This document shows, piece after piece, positions 1-5,390 of a DNA stretch of 7,067 nt. Both the position numbers and the translations under genes were made by a program. Source of the DNA: CAZJYI01 sp964550025 (GTDB lineage: Bacteria > Verrucomicrobiota > Kiritimatiellia > UBA8416 > CAYOBW01); the NCBI GenBank assembly GCA_964550025.1, contig CAZJYI010000320.1, forward strand, positions 1 through 7,067. Reading direction: 5' to 3'. Within the stretch, counting starts at the first letter, position 1, and each line of letters opens with the position of its first letter. The notes below the pieces were generated by a model that did no database searches, was not told the DNA's origin, and was given only the letters and a program-made list of their open reading frames with translations.

Positions 1-525
1 CACGTCATATTTCGACGGGGTATCCGGGAAATAGCGATTACCGTCATGATTCCAGAAAGACTCGTCGAACCCCCGCTGCGGTGGATGCCCCTCGCGGTAG
101 TTGGTGACGCCCCACTTCCCGAACATACCGGTCGCATAGCCGGCCGCTTTCATCCGCTCGGAGATCAGCGGCTGATCCAGCGGAATGCCGGGACGATATG
201 CCTGCTCGTTGGACTCAAAACCGAACCGGTTCTGGTAGCGTCCCGTCAGAAGTCCCGCGCGGGAAGGCCCGCACTGCGGCGCGGTCACGTACCCGGCCGT
301 GCAGCGCACCCCGTTGGCCGCCAGCGAATCGATGTGGGGCGCCTTGACATCCCGCGACCCCTGGCAGCCCAGGTCGGCATAGCCGAGATCGTCCGCCAGA
401 ATCACAATCACGTTCGGCCTGTCCTGAGCTCCGTCGAAGGGCTTGCGCGCCTCCGCCGCGTTACCGCCCATGGCGGCAATGAGAAGCAAAAGAACGCTGC
501 ATGCGATGGGTTTGATTCCAGTCAT
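1..525 (-). CDS. Secreted sulfatase A (S1/arylsulfatase type), N-terminal 175 residues; 3' end outside window
   Basis: Predicted formylglycine-dependent sulfatase that hydrolyses sulfate esters, probably on a polysaccharide outside the cytoplasm. The start ATG at 525-523 has GAGG eight bases upstream. Residues 1-26 look like a Sec signal peptide: one Lys, a hydrophobic run ending LLLLIAAMGG, then AEA. The metal-binding strand NVIVILADDLGYADLG (38-53) and the sulfatase signature CGPSRAGLLTGR (85-96) follow; Cys85 (codon 273-271) is the residue expected to become formylglycine. The later motif reads GKWG (136-139), not the commoner GKWH, so the His of many sulfatases is Gly here. Residues 28-37 (PFDGAQDRP region) are encoded by what looks like a dispersed repeat inserted in frame between signal peptide and enzyme. 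The reading frame is open to base 1. The family is clear; the substrate cannot be read from this fragment. Confidence 0.93.
   Translation of the reverse strand, partial: MTGIKPIACSVLLLLIAAMGGNAAEARKPFDGAQDRPNVIVILADDLGYADLGCQGSRDVKAPHIDSLAANGVRCTAGYVTAPQCGPSRAGLLTGRYQNRFGFESNEQAYRPGIPLDQPLISERMKAAGYATGMFGKWGVTNYREGHPPQRGFDESFWNHDGNRYFPDTPSKYDV
417..442 (-). repeat. Dispersed FDGAQDRP-type repeat inside sulfatase A coding sequence
   Basis: On the minus strand these bases read GCCCTTCGACGGAGCTCAGG followed by ACAGGC. From memory, near-identical strings (CTTCGAC, two or three variable bases, GCTCAG, then GGACAGGC or similar) recur in many bacterial genomes and leave peptides such as FDGAQDRP or FDKLRAG in predicted proteins. 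Here the copy is in frame, between the signal peptide and the first strand of the sulfatase domain, where an extra stretch is likely tolerated. Identity with that repeat family is recalled, not searched. Confidence 0.6.
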
Positions 526-553
526 TCGCTTTTCCTCAACGTTTTGCGTGCGG

Positions 554-584
554 TTGATATCCACCATATATCCCTCTGTCTCAA
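554..584 (-). promoter_or_regulatory. Possible promoter of sulfatase A
   Basis: On the minus strand a -35-like TTGAGA (584-579) is followed after 19 bases by a -10-like TATCAA (559-554), 28 bases before the sulfatase A start. The stretch is locally AT-rich and holds two GGATAT half-sites 11 bases apart (start to start). The 19-base spacer is long and the -10 box matches TATAAT at only four of six positions, so this is a weak call. Confidence 0.25.
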
Positions 585-607
585 GCTGGATGTCATCCGA
601 GAAGCCC

Positions 608-640
608 CTGGAGGGCGAGCGTCCTCGCGAGCCATGAGCA
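608..640 (+). repeat. GERPREP-type repeat, left arm of inverted pair
   Basis: A 33-base unit beginning CTGGAGGGCGAGCGTCCTCG. It matches the reverse complement of 708-740 at 30 of 33 positions, and the two arms enclose a 67-base loop. Read in one frame it gives the peptide LEGERPREP. I recall this peptide as a common artefact of a dispersed non-coding repeat in Verrucomicrobiota/Kiritimatiellota-type genomes; that recollection was not checked by search. Confidence 0.75.
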
Positions 641-707
641 GGAACTGAGGATGAATCGAGAAGAACTGGCCGGAGTCATCCCCTTTCTCTGCACATGCGC
701 TTGCCCT

Positions 708-740
708 TGCTCGCGGCTCGCGGGGACGCTCGCCCTCCAG
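708..740 (-). repeat. GERPREP-type repeat, right arm of inverted pair
   Basis: Reverse-complement partner of 608-640, with three mismatches in 33 bases. It ends 53 bases before the DUF6259-like stop codon (which lies at 793-795). The pair could fold as a large hairpin in RNA reading out of that gene. No T-tract follows on the minus strand, so a standard intrinsic terminator is not supported. Confidence 0.75.
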
Positions 741-792
741 CCCCAGTCTGCAGACGTCTTGTGCCTCGGACCTCTTTGCGGACAACCCCAAC

Positions 793-3159
793 TCAAAACT
801 CCATCAACAACGCGTTCAAAGCCGGAACCTCCACGGTGATGCGTCGATCCTTGACTGCCACCTCGTTCTTCTTGCCGGAAGCATCGGTAATCACCGAGAC
901 CTTTGCGATATCCTCAGCCAGGGAGACGGTGACCGTTTTCGGTTCTTCCTGCCAGTTGACCAGGAGTTGAACATCCCGGCCCTCATGCTGGAAGCGACTC
1001 GTTAGGACTTTGTCGAACTTGATGACGGAGGTCTTCGGGGGTTGGACACCCCTGCGTGGGCGATCCTTGCGGTAGACATCGGCTGTTTCCATGTCAACGA
1101 GCGGAAAGGGCTTCTCCATCCGCCCGTACACAAGGAAGGGATGGGCCGCCTGCTTGCGCCAGGCCGTCAGGTTGCGAATGAGCGCAATGATGCTCTCCTG
1201 GTCCGGAACCGGAACCGAGAAGCGCGTGCACCAGCCCCAGTGAATCTCCCCATCTTCCGTCAGGACGATGGTCATCAGGTCGCCCGCGGCGAAGGAATAC
1301 GCCGTGCGCTGAAGGAGATGATTGGCCCCCTTGTCCACCTCCAGCATCCCCGTGGTTTCAACCTGGTTGCCCTGGAAGTTGTTCACGTATTCATGGAAGA
1401 TGAAGGCATACGCCGGGACCCATTCACCGAAGTTCAGCACCTGTGTGAAGCGCAGGTCGTTCAGCGGAAGGTCCTGCATGAACGGCTCGGCCGCGGCGGC
1501 CTCACACCCGAAGATCACGTTCTTCTTCTCCGCCCCGCTCTGTTCAGAGATACCTTTGATCAGCTTCTGCATCGCGGGAACCATCCACGTCCCCGGTCCG
1601 GCAGGATGATCGTGCGAGTCGCTGTAACAGAAGTAGGGAGCGCAACCGAGGTTCTGATCAAAGAGCTGAACGTAATCAACCCCGGCGTCGACCATCTTCT
1701 TCGTTTCAGACGCGAGCAGTTCAACCGATCCTCTGCGCGCCGCACAAAGGTCATAGCCCCAGCGCAGCGCATCTCCGTTGCAAACCCGCGACCATGCCTC
1801 CCGGCGCGGACCGGTACAGATATCCTCTTTGAGATTCAGCTTCTTAAAATCCTCGCGGCGATCGTAGTCTCCGTCGCCGGTTGAAGAGCATTGGCTCCAT
1901 GCTGTGCCGGAACAGTAGAGCCCGGCAATATTCCCCTGCGCATGCAGGGCGTCGACATACTCCTTGAAGGCCTCTTCGCCTCCCATGGGTGGCCAGACGT
2001 AGGGCGGCGACCAGGGCGCGGTGCCTTCATACTGCATAAGGATGTTGAGAATGTCGGTGCCAAATTCCTTTTGATAGAGGGCGAGATGTGGCAGCACATT
2101 CTTGAAAGGAAAGAGCTTGTTGGGTTGCGTCGGCCCGGCGTGATGACCTTCCCCGCGCGTCGCATAGGTGCAGACGACCGGCGACTCCTTCAGCCAGTCC
2201 GTCATCTTCGGGTTGTCTTTCAACTTGGGCGTGGTGATGACTTCGTCGGACGTAGCGAAGTCACGATAGATGCGGGCCGCGTCGTACCAGTTGCCGTCAA
2301 ACCCGCCGAGTACCATGGGGTAGGGGAGGCGGTAACTGTCTTCGGCCGCGCCGGTGAACACCTTGTAGATCAGCCGAACACCTTTTCCGGTTTTGACGTA
2401 CTCAATCTCTTTGGGTGCGTGCGCCGCATCGTGCGATGCCATATAAAGTCCCCCCGCGGGAGACTGTACGGACATGTACTGCATCTGCAACGGACCGGGA
2501 TACATCCCATACCAGCCGCCGGAGGGGTATTCGACCGGTCTGTACGGGTGCCAGCGGGAGCCGGGATCGGTAACCAAACACCCCTCACTGAAGGGCCAGA
2601 ACAGTTCCAGGTCTCCCCCTTCCGTGGTAAATTCGTTTGGCAGCGTCACACGGGGAAACTCGATGAACTCCAGCATGTACAAAGGCAAACTCTTGAAATC
2701 CACGTCGATCCGCCAGTAGGTCATCCCGCTGTCGTGCGGACATTCGATCGATACCGTGGCATTGATATCCCGCTCAAAGTAGCCTTGCGGATGTGGCGCG
2801 ATCTTCCTGAACGAAAGCGTGAAACGGGTCAACCCCGGCTCATCCACACGCTTCACATCAAACTCCGTTGCCTGGTTCGAGTAAAACCGCAGGGGCACCC
2901 CGGTTGCATTGCGGAACTGGAGCGAAAACAGAGACTGCTTCTCATCTTCAACAACGAATTCACGTCCGTTCTTGAAGGAGAGAAGGTGCCCCTTGGTTTC
3001 GTCGATGACAAATGAGAGCGCGCGGTCTTTGTACATAATCACCTTTCTGTTCCCACTGGCACTGGCCGCATCCGCAGCATTGCCGTGCTGGGCCAAACAG
3101 GTTCCACACAGCAAGAGAAACGAAATACCAAACAAGCCCAGCGATGTAACTTCCTTCAT
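793..3159 (-). CDS. Large secreted DUF6259-like protein, probable glycoside-hydrolase-related enzyme (788 aa)
   Basis: Probably acts on a glycan outside the cytoplasm; no reaction is established. The start ATG at 3159-3157 has AAGGAG six bases upstream. Residues 1-23 look like a Sec signal peptide cleaved after CLA, with no lipobox. Residues about 38-300 look beta-rich, with many aromatic residues, as in the N-terminal sandwich of large glycosidases. Residues about 325-670 resemble a TIM barrel: DILNILMQYEGTAPWSPP (369-386), VDYVQLFDQN (494-503) and NVIFGCEAAAAEPF (547-560). By analogy with retaining barrel glycosidases, Asp501 and Glu553 at strand ends are candidate catalytic residues; this is inference. 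Residues about 710-788 form a small beta domain (VQLLVNWQEE). The DUF6259 assignment comes from memory of these motifs. Flanking sulfatases suggest a sulfated substrate. The first 43 residues and the stop are clean, with no frameshift seen. Confidence 0.82.
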   Translation of the reverse strand: MKEVTSLGLFGISFLLLCGTCLAQHGNAADAASASGNRKVIMYKDRALSFVIDETKGHLLSFKNGREFVVEDEKQSLFSLQFRNATGVPLRFYSNQATEFDVKRVDEPGLTRFTLSFRKIAPHPQGYFERDINATVSIECPHDSGMTYWRIDVDFKSLPLYMLEFIEFPRVTLPNEFTTEGGDLELFWPFSEGCLVTDPGSRWHPYRPVEYPSGGWYGMYPGPLQMQYMSVQSPAGGLYMASHDAAHAPKEIEYVKTGKGVRLIYKVFTGAAEDSYRLPYPMVLGGFDGNWYDAARIYRDFATSDEVITTPKLKDNPKMTDWLKESPVVCTYATRGEGHHAGPTQPNKLFPFKNVLPHLALYQKEFGTDILNILMQYEGTAPWSPPYVWPPMGGEEAFKEYVDALHAQGNIAGLYCSGTAWSQCSSTGDGDYDRREDFKKLNLKEDICTGPRREAWSRVCNGDALRWGYDLCAARRGSVELLASETKKMVDAGVDYVQLFDQNLGCAPYFCYSDSHDHPAGPGTWMVPAMQKLIKGISEQSGAEKKNVIFGCEAAAAEPFMQDLPLNDLRFTQVLNFGEWVPAYAFIFHEYVNNFQGNQVETTGMLEVDKGANHLLQRTAYSFAAGDLMTIVLTEDGEIHWGWCTRFSVPVPDQESIIALIRNLTAWRKQAAHPFLVYGRMEKPFPLVDMETADVYRKDRPRRGVQPPKTSVIKFDKVLTSRFQHEGRDVQLLVNWQEEPKTVTVSLAEDIAKVSVITDASGKKNEVAVKDRRITVEVPALNALLMEF

Positions 3160-3189
3160 TCTGTTCTCCTTCTGCGAGGGTCCGTACTG

Positions 3190-3201
3190 GTCAGAACTGA
3201 C
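3190..3201. promoter_or_regulatory. Operator-like palindrome upstream of the DUF6259-like gene
   Basis: GTCAG-AA-CTGAC is a perfect 5-base inverted repeat around AA, 30 bases upstream of the DUF6259-like start codon and just downstream, on the minus strand, of the -10-like TATAGT. The position suits a repressor operator or a small leader hairpin. One short palindrome can occur by chance, and no matching regulator gene is in the window. Confidence 0.25.
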
Positions 3202-3237
3202 AGCACGTACTATAGATCACGCTTGGACAATCGCAGA

Positions 3238-3469
3238 GAATCCCCGGCGCTTGTCGCCGGGAAGCTTTCCGCCACGGGCGGACCTGCCTGTGGCACGGCA
3301 GGGTCGCATGCTACACGCCCCGCTTCTCCGCTATGGCCTCGAGCCCGGTCGGAGCGAGAAGCCGCGCGAAGCTCTTTTCCCCTCGCTCCATTCGGGCTCT
3401 GGAAGAGGAGAGGCGCCTGCTGCGTAGGCAGCAAACCTGAAGCTTCCCGCCCGCAAGGGGCGGGGATTC
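3238..3469. repeat. 232-base structured inverted-repeat element (MITE-like or structured RNA)
   Basis: The ends, 3238-3267 and 3440-3469, are inverted copies matching at 25 of 30 positions, both starting GAATCCCCG and ending GGGAAGCTT in the copy's own direction. Each end also folds alone into a 7-bp hairpin: CCCGGCG-CTTGT-CGCCGGG on the left, CCCGCCC-CTTGC-GGGCGGG on the right. Four of the five differences are two compensatory base-pair swaps. Inside, 3341-3358 pairs with 3382-3399 (15 of 18, as two blocks around a 3-base internal loop). Smaller hairpins lie at 3268-3282 (TCCGCC-ACG-GGCGGA), 3283-3302 and 3419-3432. No coding gene is evident within it. It could be a dispersed non-autonomous element or a structured leader RNA of the DUF6259-like gene; the sequence alone does not decide. 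Confidence 0.65.
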
Positions 3470-3547
3470 CCCATTGCTCCCGCCATGTCGGTGTACGATT
3501 ACGGTGGAGGATCTCCCCCTCGTGATCCGTTCTCGTCGCCGTTCGCG

Positions 3548-4582
3548 TCAACCGGCTCCTCTCTTCATTCTCCTCTCAATCAGCCCGATGGCCCATTCAG
3601 CATACTCACCGAGATATCCTGCATTCATGTCCCGGCACCGCCGGAGAATATCCAAGGCTCTCTCCGTTCCGATATTGGCGAGTGCGATCACCGCGTTTCT
3701 CTGCATCGTGCGCGCCTGCGTCGTCTCCAGCAGCCCCTTGAGCTCCGGGGATCTTGCCAGCCCCCCAAGTGTCTGATGGCTGGCATGGTGGTCAGGGTCG
3801 AATCCGGCGCGGGGATCAGGTGTCCGCGGTTCCAGCTCTCGGTTCATTGGGCAGACTTCCTGGCATATGTCGCAGCCGCACACCCAGTTGCCCATCTTCT
3901 CCCGCAAGGGTGGTGGTACGTCGTCCTCCTTGCGTGTGAGCGGATTGATGCACAGAGCCGGGTTGACTTTGTAGGGGGCGTACAGCGCGCCCGTGGGACA
4001 TGCCTTCAGACACCGACCACAGTCTTCACATGGGGGAGATGCCGGTTCAAACACATCGGGTTCCAGCACGGCGTCGGTCGCAACGGCACGCAAAGCAACG
4101 TATGAGCCACACATCTCCGTCAGTAGGAGACCGTTCCACCCGTACGCTCCCAGGCCAATGTCATTCGCCGCATGCTTCAGAGGAATATGCTGCCCCTGAA
4201 CGGCCCGGTAGCCGGCCTCCTCAATGAATGCGGCCACCCGTTCTGCAATCTGTCGCACGACCGGATAGTAGGCATACGTTCTGGCGGTCCTGCCCCGCAG
4301 GCGCTGTCTGGATCCTCTGTAATCACCCTGCGTGTCAAACGAATAGACCCCAAGCAGGACAATGGACTTGGCAGAGGCCAGCGCGTGACGCACATCCGAC
4401 AGGCTTCGGAAGAACGCCATGGCGTCGCCGCCGAGCATGTAGTCCTCTCCCGTGGCCCCCGTTTCCCGAAGACGCGCAGAGATCTCCTCGAGGTAGTCGG
4501 CATACACCTTGACACCGGCAACCCCCACGAGCTCGGCCCCTTCAGATGTGGCCAGCGACACGATCTTACTCTTTAGCGACAT
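3548..4582 (-). CDS. QueG-family 4Fe-4S protein (epoxyqueuosine reductase-like), 344 aa
   Basis: Related to epoxyqueuosine reductase, the cobalamin and iron-sulfur enzyme of the last step of tRNA queuosine synthesis. I chose the ATG at 4582-4580 because the longer in-frame start at 4651 would encode residues from the upstream REP repeat; only a closely spaced GAGG precedes it. Residues 1-180 match the QueG-type N-terminal domain, including PLKHAANDIGLGAYGWNG (134-151). The ferredoxin-like part has CEDCGRCLKACP (185-196), Cys211 and CGCDICQEVCP (235-245), which can hold two 4Fe-4S clusters. Residues about 290-336 form a HEAT-like repeat (RNAVIALANIG), as in QueG. The DYH-type motif I expect in true QueG is not seen: the corresponding region reads RTYAYYPVV (101-109). 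It may therefore be a paralogue of different function. Predicted cytoplasmic, with no signal peptide. Confidence 0.82.
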   Translation of the reverse strand: MSLKSKIVSLATSEGAELVGVAGVKVYADYLEEISARLRETGATGEDYMLGGDAMAFFRSLSDVRHALASAKSIVLLGVYSFDTQGDYRGSRQRLRGRTARTYAYYPVVRQIAERVAAFIEEAGYRAVQGQHIPLKHAANDIGLGAYGWNGLLLTEMCGSYVALRAVATDAVLEPDVFEPASPPCEDCGRCLKACPTGALYAPYKVNPALCINPLTRKEDDVPPPLREKMGNWVCGCDICQEVCPMNRELEPRTPDPRAGFDPDHHASHQTLGGLARSPELKGLLETTQARTMQRNAVIALANIGTERALDILRRCRDMNAGYLGEYAEWAIGLIERRMKRGAG

Positions 4583-4606
4583 GTCCTCATATCCAGTGGC
4601 GGTTCT

Positions 4607-4786
4607 GGTCCTTGAGTGCCAACGGCACGACACAACGATAGCCTGGGGCACCGCCCCAGGTCAGGGAACGGGGTAAAGGGCGCCCTGAACGGGCGCGGTC
4701 CTTGAGTGCCAACGGCACGACACAACGATAGCCTGGGGCACCGCCCCAGGTCAGAAAAGGGAAGAAATAGCGCCCTGAAGGGGCGC
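4607..4786 (+). repeat. Two tandem 90-base REP-like units
   Basis: Units 4607-4696 and 4697-4786 share an identical first 58 bases, and the last 32 bases diverge except for the terminal palindrome. Each unit contains three hairpins in order: GTGCC-AAC-GGCAC, CCTGGGGC-ACC-GCCCCAGG (8 bp) and GCGCCC-TGAAS-GGGCGC. The array starts 24 bases beyond the start codon of the QueG-family gene, so it occupies that gene's upstream region, and it ends just downstream of the transposase stop codon. Confidence 0.9.
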
Positions 4787-4794
4787 GACAGATG

Positions 4795-5247
4795 TCAGTC
4801 CCAGAGGTAACGCTCATCGTACTCCAATCCCCCCTTCTCCAGTAGCTGCCGCAGTTCCTCCTGGAACGTGGTGCGCCGGTGATGCTCGACCTGTCTCGCG
4901 ATATACAACTTCACGGCATCCCTTGAGGTCGGGCTCACGGAAAACAGCGCGTAGCCTCGCTGCCAGGCGAACGCGCCGTAGGTCGCCCCCAGCGTTTTCG
5001 CGTGCTTTGACGAGCTCTGCTTGAGCTCCTGAACAAGTGTTGCCGGAGCCATCGTCTTCGGCAACAGAAACAGGGCATGGACGTGATCGTCCGGCCCACC
5101 GATATGAACATCCGCACACGACAGCCCCCTGAGGGCACCGGCAAGATACGCGTGAATGTCGTCACGCACGTTGTCATCAAGCCAACGTTGCCGGTTCTTG
5201 GTCGAAAAGACCAAGTGTCCATACAGTTGACAGAACGACTGAGGCAT
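4795..5247 (-). CDS. tnpA: IS200/REP-associated Y1 (HUH) transposase, 150 aa
   Basis: Single-strand DNA transposase of the Y1 family, which cuts next to hairpins using one tyrosine. The start ATG at 5247-5245 has AGGAG nine bases upstream. The start MPQSF, the strand GHLVFSTKNRQ (10-20), the HUH pair His55-Val56-His57 in GGPDDHVHALF (50-60), the conserved LVQELKQSSSK (71-81) and the helix with Tyr115 and Gln119 in VKLYIARQVEHHR (112-124) are all present, and it ends DERYLWD. Its length is normal for the family and all catalytic residues are intact, so it may be active. It lies in the same direction as the host genes, between sulfatase B and the QueG-family gene. The immediate REP palindromes suggest a domesticated REP-type transposase as much as an ordinary IS200. 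Confidence 0.95.
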   Translation of the reverse strand: MPQSFCQLYGHLVFSTKNRQRWLDDNVRDDIHAYLAGALRGLSCADVHIGGPDDHVHALFLLPKTMAPATLVQELKQSSSKHAKTLGATYGAFAWQRGYALFSVSPTSRDAVKLYIARQVEHHRRTTFQEELRQLLEKGGLEYDERYLWD

Positions 5248-5263
5248 GGTTGCCGGCTCCTAT

Positions 5264-5350
5264 TGTCGCGCCCCTTCAGGGCGCATGTTATTCTCCGCCG
5301 GTTTCCTGGGGCGTTGCCCCAGGCTATCATTGTTACGTCCCTTCGGGGCT
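5264..5350 (-). repeat. Inverted REP-like unit upstream of the transposase gene
   Basis: On the minus strand this carries the same order of hairpins as the left array: CCTGGGGC-AAC-GCCCCAGG (5320-5305 region) and then GCGCCC-TGAAG-GGGCGC (5284-5268). The GTGCC hairpin of the left units is replaced by a weaker GCCCCGAAGGGAC stretch. The unit starts 16 bases upstream of the transposase start codon, so it forms the 5' leader of that gene. It lies about 40 bases beyond the sulfatase B stop codon. Confidence 0.85.
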
Positions 5351-5390
5351 CTTTGTCTTCGCTGTGGCCTGCCTCCTAATTGCCATAGGC

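Larger units (their letters stand above)
526..792. other. 267-base gap between DUF6259-like gene and sulfatase A
   Basis: No convincing gene lies here. The part next to sulfatase A (about 541-600) is more AT-rich than its surroundings and holds the possible promoter. The rest is dominated by an inverted pair of 33-base repeats (608-640 and 708-740). Short open frames that cross the gap on both strands exist only because the repeat arms are GC-rich, and they show no ribosome-binding site or family resemblance. Confidence 0.7.
3160..3547. other. 388-base gap between QueG-family gene and DUF6259-like gene
   Basis: No gene is supported here. The middle (3238-3469) is a structured inverted-repeat element, with 78 bases of ordinary-looking sequence on each side. 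The 78 bases nearest the DUF6259-like start contain its ribosome-binding site, a 12-base palindrome (3190-3201) and a -10-like TATAGT on the minus strand near 3209-3214, without a good -35 box. Open frames crossing the region on both strands lack a ribosome-binding site and family resemblance. Confidence 0.7.
4607..5350 (-). mobile_element. REP-bracketed single-gene Y1 transposase element (IS200/RAYT-like)
   Basis: A Y1 transposase gene (4795-5247) is bracketed by palindromic repeats in inverted orientation. The bases at 4770-4790 and 5264-5284 are perfect 21-base inverted copies. Further out, 4727-4750 and 5305-5328 are inverted copies with one mismatch in 24, in the hairpin loop. Beyond that the similarity fades (about 9 of 13 at 5329-5341). 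The left side carries two units, the right side one. Known IS200/IS605 and REP-associated transposases recognise hairpins rather than classic terminal repeats, which fits. There is no tnpB partner. Exact ends and target site cannot be set from one copy. Confidence 0.75.

Noticed and set aside
46..648. Plus-strand open frame across sulfatase A and the gap
   Set aside because: It is antisense to the sulfatase signature region, which is clearly real on the minus strand, and runs out through a repeat arm.
522..796. Small minus-strand proteins containing GERPREP
   Set aside because: They arise from translating the GC-rich repeat arms; there is no ribosome-binding site or recognised domain.
1042..3015. 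Long plus-strand open frames (1042-1884 and 1891-3015) opposite the DUF6259-like gene
   Set aside because: They are the antisense of a well-supported 788-residue gene, show Arg/Gly/His-rich composition without domains, and lack ribosome-binding sites.
3238..3261. Intrinsic terminator at the 7-bp GC hairpin
   Set aside because: No T-tract follows on either strand; the paired copy at 3440-3469 fits a repeat element better.
3485..4105. Plus-strand open frame opposite the QueG-family gene
   Set aside because: It is a shadow of the cysteine-rich ferredoxin part on the other strand and has no domain of its own.
4583..4651. Upstream start of the QueG-family gene at 4651
   Set aside because: The extra 23 residues would be encoded largely by the REP unit; the protein family begins naturally at the ATG at 4582.
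4607..4786. CRISPR array
   Set aside because: There are only two units of 90 bases with internal palindromes and no spacer pattern, next to a REP-type transposase.
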